A stretch of 64,000 bases of DNA, taken from contig JAFKGK010000003.1 in assembly GCA_017307165.1 (NCBI GenBank), forward strand, positions 726,662 through 790,661, written 5' to 3'. The notes beneath the pieces are model-generated. The model saw nothing but the letters and a program-made list of their open reading frames with translations. It was not told the origin of the DNA and searched no databases. Shown one piece after another: positions 54,190-63,849 of this stretch. The DNA is from Candidatus Melainabacteria bacterium (lineage in GTDB: Bacteria; Cyanobacteriota; Vampirovibrionia; Obscuribacterales; Obscuribacteraceae). Within the stretch, counting starts at the first letter, position 1. Each line of letters starts with the position of its first letter. A program made the position numbers and the translations under genes.

Positions 54190-54275
54190 AGCCCTTATTT
54201 TTGTAGGTGAAAGAGTAAAATGCAATGGTCGCGCACGTATTGAAGCAAAGCGAGACAAAAGGGTGATATCAAGCA

Positions 54276-55457
54276 GTGACGCAAGGCCCGCAAGACCCGC
54301 AAGACATAAATAGATCTCCCAAGGGCCGCGCCCGCGAGCTGCTGATCGTCCAGCGCAAACTCGTCATCGCTCTTTTGTGCATCGTCTTTGCCTGCTTTGC
54401 CGTCATGGTCATCAATTATTTTGCCGATATCTTTCGCATCCTCGGCATTTCCGTCCTGATCGCCTATCTCTTTTATGCGCTCGTGGACTGGCTCAACAAG
54501 CACATCCCCAATCGTGCCGCTTGCGTCTTTATCATCTACAGCCTCGTCATTTCGCTCCTGGTCTTTTTGGCGGTTACTTTTGTCCCGACTGTTTTTTACC
54601 AGGTGCACCAGTTGAGCAACTGGTTGTTTGGTCAGATCCCCAACATCATCCATCGCCTCAGCATCTGGGTCAAACCGGTCGACGATCAGCTCCACAGTCT
54701 ACAGATCAACGCAAAGGCCCTCGACCTCCTGGCCGGGCTGGCTCAGACCATGCCCAGCCCCGATCCAAGCTTTATCATCAACAGGATGAGTGAAATGGCC
54801 ATGTCCACCATGACCTGGTCTGTTTATGGTCTGTCCATCCTCGTGTTGTCTTTTTACTTTTTGCTCGACGGGCACGGCATGTCGGAGAGGGTGATCAGTC
54901 TCTTTCCTAAGCGTACTCGTGTCGGCATGTCGACCATGGCTTCCGAGATCGACTCCAATCTGCAGTCTTTTTTTAGAGGGCAGGTGGTCATGGCTGTGGC
55001 TTTCGCACTCGTCATGCTGGCCATCTATCTGGCTCTGGGCGTACCGTTTGCCCTGGTACTCGCCCTTATCCTGGCCTTTTTTGAAGTCATCCCAGTAATC
55101 GGTCCGCCCATGGGCTTTATTCCAGTCATTTTTGTCGTCGCCCTCAATGGCCTCGACAACATACATATTGAGCGCATCTGGCAGGTCGTCCTGCTTTTGA
55201 TCGTGATCAATGTCGCCCAATGGCTCAAGGACAATGTCGTGGCGCCACGCTATATCGGCAATGCCGTGGGCCTGCATCCAGTCATCATATTTCTCGCCAT
55301 ACTGGTGGGATCAAAAGTAGACGGCCTGCTCGGAGTCATCTTTGCCATACCGGCAGCCTCTGCCATCAATGTGATCGGCAGCTATCTGATCCGCATCGCC
55401 CGTGGAGACATGCGCGCAAAGGCCGTAGTCGACTCGATCACGCCGGATCTGGACTAA
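54276..55457 (+). CDS. AI-2E/PerM-family transporter
   Basis: A 393-residue membrane protein with about eight hydrophobic segments. It has the family's long extracytoplasmic region after helix 3 (about 110-185), LALILAFFEVIPVIGPPMGFIPVI, and the C-terminal VVAPRYIGNAVGLHPVIIFLAILVG block. Members include AI-2 exporters and ion antiporters; the substrate is undefined. GTG start at 54276. It converges with a small membrane protein gene and overlaps it by four bases. Confidence 0.88.
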   Translation: MTQGPQDPQDINRSPKGRARELLIVQRKLVIALLCIVFACFAVMVINYFADIFRILGISVLIAYLFYALVDWLNKHIPNRAACVFIIYSLVISLLVFLAVTFVPTVFYQVHQLSNWLFGQIPNIIHRLSIWVKPVDDQLHSLQINAKALDLLAGLAQTMPSPDPSFIINRMSEMAMSTMTWSVYGLSILVLSFYFLLDGHGMSERVISLFPKRTRVGMSTMASEIDSNLQSFFRGQVVMAVAFALVMLAIYLALGVPFALVLALILAFFEVIPVIGPPMGFIPVIFVVALNGLDNIHIERIWQVVLLLIVINVAQWLKDNVVAPRYIGNAVGLHPVIIFLAILVGSKVDGLLGVIFAIPAASAINVIGSYLIRIARGDMRAKAVVDSITPDLD

Positions 55458-55657
55458 GGAGTCTTGTGGGTGGCTTCAAACTTTTTTTGGGTCTTGATCG
55501 CGTCTTTTTTGCTCTGCTTGGCGATCTGATCCGGAGTCAATAGCTCATCGCCGGCGCTGGACTTGATGACGGACTCGGCAATGCTATTTTGCAACAATAG
55601 ACCGAGAATGATGCAAATAATCAATCCGCCGATCATCAGCTTGGTGTTGCTTGACAT
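55454..55657 (-). CDS. small single-pass membrane protein
   Basis: A 67-residue protein with one N-terminal helix (about 6-24) and a polar, Lys-rich C-terminal half (PDQIAKQSKKDAIKTQKKFE). It is convergent with the AI-2E transporter, sharing four bases at the stops. Unrecognised. Confidence 0.55.
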   Translation of the reverse strand: MSSNTKLMIGGLIICIILGLLLQNSIAESVIKSSAGDELLTPDQIAKQSKKDAIKTQKKFEATHKTP

Positions 55658-55806
55658 GCTTTTATCCTCGATCCTCTTGGTTGGCCGTAAAAAGAGATAC
55701 TAAAAACCGATTATAGTCTCACTTGCACCGCCAGTCTACTAGCTACCATAGATATGCCCCTCTCATAGTATTATGGGTGCCGGCAAATACCGTAAAGGGA
55801 CACAAA

Positions 55807-56766
55807 GTGAACAATCCTCAGGCAGCCCCAAATCCTCAGGTCACAGCCATGAGCGGAGCCGCTAAGGCACTCGTGCAAAACATGGGCCATGCGCTCGTCG
55901 GCCAGTCAAAGTCGGCGAGACTCGCAGTGGTCGCTCTTTTGGCAGGCGGACATGTATTGCTAGAGGATGTCCCGGGCGTAGGCAAGACCCTGCTCGCCAA
56001 GAGCCTTTCGGGCTCGATCAAGGGGAGTTTTAAGCGCATACAGTGCACCCCCGACCTCTTGCCCTCCGATGTCTCCGGCATCAATCTCTTTGATCAAAAG
56101 ACCCAGGCCTTCAACTTTGTCCCTGGTCCCATCTTTACCAATATCCTTCTGGTAGACGAAGTCAACCGCGCTACACCACGCACCCAGTCCGGCTTGCTCG
56201 AAGCCATGGAAGAAGGACAGGTCACCACAGACGGTATCACCCGCCAATTGCCTTCGCTCTTTTTTGCCATCGCCACCCAAAACCCCATCGAGCACCACGG
56301 CACTTTCCCCCTGCCTGAGGCACAACTCGATCGTTTTATGATCTGCATGTCGATGGGTTATCCCCAGGCTGAAAGCGAAGCAGAGATCATCAAAAAGACC
56401 ATGAAAGAAGGAGCGTTTCAGGTAGCGCCGGTACTCTCGGTCGAGGACGTGCTCGCCGCGCGGCAGGCCGTCAAAAAGATCTTTGTGCATGACGCTCTGG
56501 TCAATTACATCGTCCAGATAGTGCAGGCCACCCGCCGCCATCCCTCGATCCTGCTCGGAGTCAGCCCTCGCGGCTCCCAGCTCCTGGTCAAGGCTGCGCA
56601 AGCCCAGGCCTTTATCGATGGACGCGACTTTGTCAATCCAGACGATATAAAGACTCTCGCACCATACGTCTTTGGCCACCGCATCGTCCCCAAAGTAAAA
56701 ACCAATAAAGTGAGCCATGGAGAACTCATCGAAAAAATCCTTGAGACCGTCGCCGTCCCAGCTTAG
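55807..56766 (+). CDS. MoxR-type AAA+ ATPase
   Basis: A 319-residue MoxR ATPase from GTG 55807 (AAAGGGA upstream); the longer frame to 55723 has no support. Walker A is GVGKTLLA in LEDVPGVGKT. The Walker B region is LLVDEVNRA, with sensor ATQNPIEHHGTFPLPEAQLDRF, the MoxR signature. MoxR proteins act as chaperone-like factors and are encoded with DUF58 and transglutaminase genes, as here. It overlaps the next gene by 50 bases. Confidence 0.93.
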   Translation: MNNPQAAPNPQVTAMSGAAKALVQNMGHALVGQSKSARLAVVALLAGGHVLLEDVPGVGKTLLAKSLSGSIKGSFKRIQCTPDLLPSDVSGINLFDQKTQAFNFVPGPIFTNILLVDEVNRATPRTQSGLLEAMEEGQVTTDGITRQLPSLFFAIATQNPIEHHGTFPLPEAQLDRFMICMSMGYPQAESEAEIIKKTMKEGAFQVAPVLSVEDVLAARQAVKKIFVHDALVNYIVQIVQATRRHPSILLGVSPRGSQLLVKAAQAQAFIDGRDFVNPDDIKTLAPYVFGHRIVPKVKTNKVSHGELIEKILETVAVPA

Positions 56767-58309
56767 GCAGACGCAAGCGACACCGGGACCGGCAGGCAAG
56801 CCTCCCGAGATAAAGCCGCAACTCGCCAGTCGTGATGCGCTCTCCACCGAAATGGACAAGATGAGCGAGCACCAGGCTACCGGTGGTGCTTATCTGCGAG
56901 TGCCCATGCCTCGCGGTTATGCTGTCTATCTGGAGCTCCGCCAGATCAAGATAATACTGGTAGCGGTGGCACTCTACATATTTGCGGCCTTTGCCGCCAG
57001 CGAGTGGATCTATCTCTTATCTGCGGCCTTTTTAGTGACACTGCTCCTGGGCATGGTCCTGCCCGTGCTGTCGCTATCGGCTCTGCGCGCTGATTATGCT
57101 CTGCCCAATGAGGTCTCCCCCACCGAATCAGCCAATATCGAGATTTATCTGAGCAAGAGATTTTTCTTACCTTTTCTGACGCGGTTTTTTTCGATCAATG
57201 CCCTGCGCCTCACTATCAATATGGCTAAGCGCGCACCGCAGGGGCAGCCGTCGCTTGCGGTCTTTAGGCCCGATCCCGTCTATATAGATGAGTTGGCCGA
57301 CGACTCGTGGTTTAGATTTAACTCGCCAGGTCTCAAGCGTGGCGTGTATTTTATGCGTTCGCTCGAGGTCATGACCTGCTATCCGCTTGGCGTGGCCTTT
57401 TGGTCGCGCACCTTGCCCTTTGCCGAAGCGCAGCCTGAGCATGAGCCTCAGTCTATATCTAAATCTGAGGTCGAGCCCGAGCCGGAGGTACTGCTGGACT
57501 CAGCAAGTCCTGAGGAGAAGCCCGGTCCGGCGCGCCATGACAGCCGCCCCCGCACCATTACCGTCTACCCCCAGATGACCACATCCGTGGGCAACTTTCT
57601 CAACAACCTCACTGGCGTACTCTCGCCGATGGGCCATCCCTCGGCCAACTCCATGATCACGCACCAGTCGTCGAGTTTTCGCAGCGTCCGCGAGTTTCGC
57701 TCAGGTGACAGTCTCCGGCACATCCACTGGCGCTCGACTGCCCGCCTGGGGGCCATGCAGGTCCGAGAGTTTGACTCCGAGATGCTCCCCGTCTTCGACG
57801 TCCTCCTCAATCTACGTGCCAACTATCGCACTGCCGATCAGTTTGAGTTGGCCGTGATGACGGTCAATTCGCTCATCCATCTGGGCTATAGTCTCGGCCA
57901 TATGCCCAACCTCATTTTGCACCCGCCTTTTCAGTCTCCTGAGGTGCAGGCTCTGATGATTGACCTGCCGCAGATGCCGCCAGGCCTGGGATTGATGGCA
58001 GAAATATTGGCGAGGGTGGAGCCCATCACTAGAGTGGCGGCCAACCGCAAGAGTTTTGACGAGCCTGTCAAACCGGATAATAAAAAATGGGAAGAAGTAA
58101 GCCTCAGGCCGCTTGTGACCTTATTGCCATCGTCAGAAAAAATCATGAAATATAGTCCCGGCCGTGGCGACATAGTTTGCATGCCGATAGACTTGCTGGA
58201 GATATCGCCGGATTGGCAGACCGAGGTGGATGACAGGCTGGATCAGGGGCCGACTACCGGTAATGTTATCGGCCGGGTAGAATGGGAAGATGACCTCGAG
58301 GGGCTATAG
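56717..58309 (+). CDS. DUF58-domain membrane protein
   Basis: A 530-residue protein with two membrane helices at about 78-120. The DUF58 core is shown by SVREFRSGDSLRHIHWRSTARLGAMQVREFD (about 330-360). An acidic, Pro/Glu-rich insert lies at about 235-275. It is the second gene of the MoxR-DUF58-transglutaminase module, and its start overlaps moxR by 50 bases. The module is thought to handle secreted proteins or envelope assembly, with no fixed function. Confidence 0.86.
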   Translation: MENSSKKSLRPSPSQLRQTQATPGPAGKPPEIKPQLASRDALSTEMDKMSEHQATGGAYLRVPMPRGYAVYLELRQIKIILVAVALYIFAAFAASEWIYLLSAAFLVTLLLGMVLPVLSLSALRADYALPNEVSPTESANIEIYLSKRFFLPFLTRFFSINALRLTINMAKRAPQGQPSLAVFRPDPVYIDELADDSWFRFNSPGLKRGVYFMRSLEVMTCYPLGVAFWSRTLPFAEAQPEHEPQSISKSEVEPEPEVLLDSASPEEKPGPARHDSRPRTITVYPQMTTSVGNFLNNLTGVLSPMGHPSANSMITHQSSSFRSVREFRSGDSLRHIHWRSTARLGAMQVREFDSEMLPVFDVLLNLRANYRTADQFELAVMTVNSLIHLGYSLGHMPNLILHPPFQSPEVQALMIDLPQMPPGLGLMAEILARVEPITRVAANRKSFDEPVKPDNKKWEEVSLRPLVTLLPSSEKIMKYSPGRGDIVCMPIDLLEISPDWQTEVDDRLDQGPTTGNVIGRVEWEDDLEGL

Positions 58310-58311
58310 GC

Positions 58312-61251
58312 ATGAGCGATCGCGATAAGGCAGTAGCCGAGGATAGCATCCCGCTCAGGGTGATCGTGTTTTTGATGACGATACTCTGTATTGGCGCCAG
58401 TTGTGCCATGACGCGGACGATGTGGCCGGTGACGGTGCTGTCTCTGGTTTTGGCTTGTACTGGTTCGGTAGTCGCTTATCAAAACCGCTACCAAAAGATC
58501 GCCTGGATGCAATACGTGGTTGTCGTAGGCGTGCTTGGAGCCGGCGCCAATGCAGTAATGGAATTTATGAATCCATCCAACAATGCCGCGGACTTTTGGG
58601 GCCCGATCGTGCATTTTGTCGCCTGCACCTTTGCCCTGCATACTTTTGATCTCAAAAGCCGTGCCGACGTCAATCTATCGGCTCTACTAGGCGCGATGAT
58701 CCTTTGCTTTCTCTCGCCGATAGTAAGTGGTGTCGCATTTGGCGGCGTGGTCATGGCTTATATCTGCCTGGGGACCATCATGCTGTATTTTGATTGTCTC
58801 TCGCGCTCCCGCACTAGCTGGTTGCAAAAGCCCATGGCCAGCGCGCCTCAGATCAATATGTCTACCGCCCGCCGCAGCATGCGCGGCAGTGCCCAGCTCG
58901 GTCTCTTGATCCTGCCCATCGTCTCAATATTTGCTTTTTTGATGGTGCCACGTACCGACAATATCATCGACATACTGATGTCCAGTCTGCGCAATATGGA
59001 TCTCTCCCGCTTGCAGAGATTATTGCCGCGTCTGAGCGTCCCCACTCCCGATACCACTCCGCGTACACCATATACGATGCCCACTCGTGGCACTAACGGC
59101 AAGGGTGGCAAGGCTCCTGGTGCCGATCGAGCGATCTCGCGCGATACCAATACCGACGGCAGTGTCAAAGCCTCAGCCAAAGCAGAGCCCCCCAAAAAAG
59201 AAAACCCACCACCCAAACCAGAAAATAAAGAAGAAAAAACCGCGGTCAATCCTGAGCAAAATAAGCCTGAGACCAAGGCTAAGCCCGAGCCCCAGGCCAA
59301 AGGCAAAAGCGAGCCGGACAAAAAGCCTGGCGATAAGACCGTAGATAAAGATCAAAAAAATCCCAAAGATAAAAAGCAGGCCGGTCAAAACACAGGCATC
59401 AGACCTGGTGCCATGGGCAGCAAAAAAGATCGCCTGGCCGACGGCAGTCCCGTGGCAGGCAGCGACGGCACATCAAGCAGTGGCGGCACCGGTGGCGATG
59501 TCAAAGCCGGCGGTAATGGCTCCGGCACCAATGGCAAAGACGGCAAGTCAGGCACCGGGGGCAATAAGGGCAAGAGCACAAAAGGCATGTCCTGGAGCCA
59601 GATCCTGTCAACCGAGCTCGACAACGCCCCCGATCTATCAAGCAACAATGCTGTCGATGAGATTCTCCTCTTTAGAGTGACCTCACAGCGTCTAGTCAAT
59701 CTCCGCACTCGCTCCTACGATAGCTTTGATGGTACGCGCTGGTCTTCGTCCAAGGCGCCTGGATCGGGCAAGCATGTGAGAGAGCAGGTATTTCAGATCG
59801 ATGCGCTGTCCGCCGCGGTCAAGGCCGATCCCGGCAAGGACGAGGAGCAATTGAGCGAAGAAGAGCAGGCCGATCAGGAACTCGCCGAAGAAAAACTAAA
59901 AGAAATGCAGGGCGATGATCTCGGCTTTGGGCCTGATGTCGATGCTAGATGGATCTTTGAAAAGCCAGAAAAGCCCACTTTTAAAGTGACAATGGCCAAC
60001 CCGCTTATGGTACCCAAGATGGTGCCTACCGTCGAAGTCACCCAGAGCGTCGAAGCGACCGCCGACTGGGACGATTCGATCCCTGGCGGCTGGTACCCGC
60101 AAACAGTAGGGTATTTTGGCCGCAACCTGATCGTCTCCGAAGACGGCTCCATCAAAGGCTCCGAACCGATCAAAAAAGGCTCTCATTACAAGATCTCATC
60201 GCAGATCCCCATGTACGATCTCGAGACGATGCGCGCTGCACCAGGCATCTCCCCTGACCGCGAAGCCGCCATCCGCGACCGCCTCAGCAACTATCTACAA
60301 GTGCCCGATACTCTGTCTGAGGCCTGTGTCGATTTTGCCAACGATCGCGTCGGCACCACCGGCAACTGGTATCTGCAAGCCGAGCGTCTCTGCGATGCCA
60401 TCCGCAATGTCGGCACTTATGAGTCGCACAAGGCCGATGACTTTAAAGCCGCGCACGATCGCATCGCGCAAATGATCTTTCACTACAAAAAAGGCAATAG
60501 CAAAGATTTTGCCACTGCTTTTACCGTGCTTGCTCGCAGCATCGGTCTGCCCTCGCGCGTAGTCACAGGCTTTAACCCTGGCAAACAAAACACGTTTTCG
60601 GGCTTCCGCGAGATAACCACCCACGACCACATGACCTGGTCCGAGGTATACATCCCCGACTATGGTTGGGTGCCCTTTGATGCCACTCCCAATGGTGTCA
60701 TGCCCATGCTCGAAAGACCGCACAACTATTCGCTGGGCAGCCTGCAAAAATATCTGGAGGAAACCGCCGGCCTCGATGACAACGGTCCCGAATTGACTCC
60801 ACGCAAGGCCGCCACATGGTTTGCCATGGGCTTCACCGTGCTCATCACCCTCGCAGCCCTTGGTTTTGCTCTCTGGTCTTTCCTCAAAAAACTAAAGCGC
60901 GATCGTGAGCTCGCCCTCCTGCGTGGCCCCGAGGGCCGCATCTATCTCGCCTTGATGAAGGATCTCAAAAAGGCACGCATCAACCGTTTTGCTCATGAGA
61001 CCATCAACCAGTACGTCGAGCGCCTGGAGAATCTGTCGCAAAAGGGCCACAGGTCAAAGTCTCCAAAGCCCGCCAATCCTCGCAAAAAAGCCGAAGGCGC
61101 TCCGATCGTCGTAGACTCGATGCTGCCGGTGGCTCTGAGCGACTTTCTCGATGCTTATGAGGCCGTGCACTTTGGCAAAAAGACCAAGCAGCTGGATCAG
61201 CTGCAGGGCAAGGCTGATGCGGTCCGCAAGCATCTCGGCAATCGTAAATGA
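58312..61251 (+). CDS. transglutaminase-domain membrane protein (TgpA-like), catalytic Cys replaced
   Basis: A 979-residue protein. Five or six N-terminal helices (about 18-220) are followed by a long Lys/Gly/Pro-rich linker (about 250-425). A transglutaminase-like domain (about 690-800) and one C-terminal helix (about 845-868) with a cytoplasmic tail complete it. The His (773, in DHMTWSEVY) and Asp (790, PFDATP) of the catalytic triad are present. The nucleophile position, usually Cys in GxC-x2-FA, is Ser730 in GNSKDFA. Third gene of the module, two bases after the DUF58 gene. Confidence 0.82.
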   Translation: MSDRDKAVAEDSIPLRVIVFLMTILCIGASCAMTRTMWPVTVLSLVLACTGSVVAYQNRYQKIAWMQYVVVVGVLGAGANAVMEFMNPSNNAADFWGPIVHFVACTFALHTFDLKSRADVNLSALLGAMILCFLSPIVSGVAFGGVVMAYICLGTIMLYFDCLSRSRTSWLQKPMASAPQINMSTARRSMRGSAQLGLLILPIVSIFAFLMVPRTDNIIDILMSSLRNMDLSRLQRLLPRLSVPTPDTTPRTPYTMPTRGTNGKGGKAPGADRAISRDTNTDGSVKASAKAEPPKKENPPPKPENKEEKTAVNPEQNKPETKAKPEPQAKGKSEPDKKPGDKTVDKDQKNPKDKKQAGQNTGIRPGAMGSKKDRLADGSPVAGSDGTSSSGGTGGDVKAGGNGSGTNGKDGKSGTGGNKGKSTKGMSWSQILSTELDNAPDLSSNNAVDEILLFRVTSQRLVNLRTRSYDSFDGTRWSSSKAPGSGKHVREQVFQIDALSAAVKADPGKDEEQLSEEEQADQELAEEKLKEMQGDDLGFGPDVDARWIFEKPEKPTFKVTMANPLMVPKMVPTVEVTQSVEATADWDDSIPGGWYPQTVGYFGRNLIVSEDGSIKGSEPIKKGSHYKISSQIPMYDLETMRAAPGISPDREAAIRDRLSNYLQVPDTLSEACVDFANDRVGTTGNWYLQAERLCDAIRNVGTYESHKADDFKAAHDRIAQMIFHYKKGNSKDFATAFTVLARSIGLPSRVVTGFNPGKQNTFSGFREITTHDHMTWSEVYIPDYGWVPFDATPNGVMPMLERPHNYSLGSLQKYLEETAGLDDNGPELTPRKAATWFAMGFTVLITLAALGFALWSFLKKLKRDRELALLRGPEGRIYLALMKDLKKARINRFAHETINQYVERLENLSQKGHRSKSPKPANPRKKAEGAPIVVDSMLPVALSDFLDAYEAVHFGKKTKQLDQLQGKADAVRKHLGNRK

Positions 61252-61298
61252 ATAAGAATGCTTGACAGTCGGGATTTTTGGGGCGCTGATGGCTTACA

Positions 61299-63770
61299 AT
61301 GGCAGATATGCAGTCACCAGATCCGTCAAATTCGCGAAAGACTACCGAGATCAAGCGTTCGGATGCGCTGGAGGCATTGATCGCACAGGGCGTCAAAGAC
61401 ACCACCGCACCAAAGTTTGATGATACGGTAGCTATCGATATCAACGAGATGAAGCTCGTGCCCATGGGGCTTGCAGGCGGCGAAAAGACCGCGCCCGTGG
61501 AGACAGAGACGGATAACAAAAAGGTCAAGCCGACTCTGATCGATGCGGCCGTGCCTGGCGCGGCGACTGATCCGAGTGGCGCCTCAGTGCCTGTAGATGC
61601 TGCGCCGTCGAGGCCTTCGCCCAGGACCACCCAGTCCAATCTCGCGCCGATCTCGCCTCTGGCTCCGACCTCGCTGTCCGACCCCAATTTTTATATCAAT
61701 CGCGAGCTAAGCCTCCTGGCCTTTCAGTGGCGAGTACTCGAAGAAGCCTTTGACGAAACCAATCCGCTCCTCGAGCGTTTTAGATTTTTGTCGATCGTGG
61801 GCTCCAACCTCGAAGAGTTTTTTATGGTCCGCGTCGCTGGCCTCAAGCGGCAGATCGAGTCTGGGTCTACGAGCACAGGGCCTGATGGCCTCTCGCCCAC
61901 CGATCAACTGGATGCAGTAAGCTCCGAAGTAACCAAATTGTTTGTCAACGCCCAGCAGTGCCTGCGGGATAGTCTCCTGCCGGGGCTCGCCCAGCAAGGC
62001 GTGCAGATCCAGAGTTTTCGCGATCTACCTCCCGAAGAAAAAGAAGAGGCCCGCGAACTCTTCAAGCGCCGCATATTTCCTGTGCTCACGCCTCTGGCCT
62101 ATGACCCCGGACATCCTTTCCCGCATATTTCCAACCTGAGTCTCAATCTCGCCGTCCTCATCCGCGATCTGGCTGGCCAGGAGCGCTTTGCGCGCGTCAA
62201 GATCCCGCCCTCGCTGCCGCAACTGGTGGCCATCGGCAAGACCGAGCAGCCCGTAACCCGCCCCACGGTGATCCAAAACAAGGGCACCACCTATGTCTGG
62301 CTCGAAGAGCTCATCCGAGCCAATCTCGATCTGTTGTTTCCAGGGATGGAGATCCTCGAGGCCTATCCTTTTCATGTGACCCGCGATGCGGAAATGGAAA
62401 TACAGGAATGGGAAGCCGGGGATCTGCTCGAAAACCTTGAAGAAGGCGTAAAACAAAGGCGCTTCGGAGACGTAGTGCGTCTCGAAGTCCACCATGCGAT
62501 GCCCGCCAATCTGCTCGAGATCCTCATGAGCAACCTGCAGATCGACCCCAATGACGTGTATCTCGTCGATGGCTGCATCCCGCTGAGCTCGCTCAAGCAC
62601 GTCGCCAATCTCGATCGTGCCGATCTCAAATACCCGACTTTTACCCCGTCCGTCCCCGCCAGTCTCGATCCCGAGTCGATGGAGCAGGAGGAGGATATCT
62701 TTGCGGCGATCAGTAAGCGTAATATCGTGCTGCATCACCCTTATGATAGTTTTCAGCCTGTAATCAATTTTTTGCAGACGGCCGCGCGCGATCCCAAGGT
62801 GCTCGCGATCAAGATGACTCTCTATCGGGTGGGGAAAAACTCACCGGTGGTGGAGGCATTGCTCAAGGCACAAGAAAATGGGAAACAGGTGGCGGTGCTC
62901 GTCGAGCTCAAGGCTCGCTTTGACGAAGAGAGCAATATCGAATGGGCAAAGGCTCTAGAAGCCGAGGGCGTGCACGTCGTCTATGGTCTGGTGGGTCTCA
63001 AGATCCACAGCAAGGTGGCGCTGGTGGTGCGCAAAGAGGGCGACGCGATCAAGCGCTACGTGCACCTGGGCACGGGCAACTACAATCCGCTGACTGCTCA
63101 TCTGTACACTGATATAGGGCTTTTTACCTGCAACGATGATATCGGATCCGATGTCACCGATCTTTTTAATTATCTGACAGGCTACTCCGCCAAGCGCGAC
63201 TATCGCAAAATACTGGTGGCACCGATCAATCTGCGCGATCGATTTGAGTTTCTCATCAGACGCGAGATCGATCATGCGCGCAAAGGCGAAAAGGGTCGCA
63301 TCATCCTCAAGATGAACTCCCTCGTGGACGAGCGCATCATCAGGATGCTCTACGAGGCGTCTCAAGCAGGCGTCAAGGTGGATCTGATCGTCCGGGGTAC
63401 TTGCTGCCTCAGGCCGGGGCTGCCGGGTGTCAGTGACAATATACGAGTGATCAGCGTGATCGGGAGATTTCTCGAGCATTCGCGGATCTATTATTTTAGA
63501 AATGCCGGCAAAGAAGAAATATTTTGCGGGTCGGCGGATATGATGCCGCGCAACCTCAACAGGCGTGTGGAGGTCATCTATCCGGTGACCGACGAGCGAA
63601 TCGCGTCGTATCTAGAGGATGCGGTGCTAAAGACTTATCTGGCGGATACGAGCAAGGCGCGGATCATGCAGCCTGATGGTCGCTATACGCGTGTGAGACC
63701 GAGCAATCAGGAGCCGGGGCTCAACTGCCAGCAGTGGTTTTTGTCGCATACGAGCCAGCATCGTCGGTAG
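61299..63770 (+). CDS. ppk1: polyphosphate kinase 1
   Basis: An 823-residue PPK1 that polymerises the gamma-phosphate of ATP into polyphosphate. After an unusual low-complexity N-terminal extension (about 1-125), the family starts at FYINRELSLLAFQWRVLEEA. The catalytic His570 (LKIHSK) and second His727 (EHSRIYYF) are 157 residues apart, the same spacing as in E. coli PPK1 (435/592). SADMMPRNLNRRVEV confirms the C-terminal phospholipase-D-like domain. ATG 61299 is followed by acidic/Pro-rich sequence. It fits a polyphosphate-accumulating organism. Confidence 0.96.
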   Translation: MADMQSPDPSNSRKTTEIKRSDALEALIAQGVKDTTAPKFDDTVAIDINEMKLVPMGLAGGEKTAPVETETDNKKVKPTLIDAAVPGAATDPSGASVPVDAAPSRPSPRTTQSNLAPISPLAPTSLSDPNFYINRELSLLAFQWRVLEEAFDETNPLLERFRFLSIVGSNLEEFFMVRVAGLKRQIESGSTSTGPDGLSPTDQLDAVSSEVTKLFVNAQQCLRDSLLPGLAQQGVQIQSFRDLPPEEKEEARELFKRRIFPVLTPLAYDPGHPFPHISNLSLNLAVLIRDLAGQERFARVKIPPSLPQLVAIGKTEQPVTRPTVIQNKGTTYVWLEELIRANLDLLFPGMEILEAYPFHVTRDAEMEIQEWEAGDLLENLEEGVKQRRFGDVVRLEVHHAMPANLLEILMSNLQIDPNDVYLVDGCIPLSSLKHVANLDRADLKYPTFTPSVPASLDPESMEQEEDIFAAISKRNIVLHHPYDSFQPVINFLQTAARDPKVLAIKMTLYRVGKNSPVVEALLKAQENGKQVAVLVELKARFDEESNIEWAKALEAEGVHVVYGLVGLKIHSKVALVVRKEGDAIKRYVHLGTGNYNPLTAHLYTDIGLFTCNDDIGSDVTDLFNYLTGYSAKRDYRKILVAPINLRDRFEFLIRREIDHARKGEKGRIILKMNSLVDERIIRMLYEASQAGVKVDLIVRGTCCLRPGLPGVSDNIRVISVIGRFLEHSRIYYFRNAGKEEIFCGSADMMPRNLNRRVEVIYPVTDERIASYLEDAVLKTYLADTSKARIMQPDGRYTRVRPSNQEPGLNCQQWFLSHTSQHRR

Positions 63771-63849
63771 TGGCGTGGTGACGATGTAATAAGTCTGGAG
63801 GCGAGGGCATTGGAAAAGATCTCGTGGGCGCCTTGTTTTGCCAGAGTGG

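Noticed and set aside
5533..58325. HIP1-like GCGATCGC octamers (at least five seen)
   Set aside because: Interesting given the cyanobacterial kinship, but the count is only a few-fold over chance at this GC and needs a genome-wide test.
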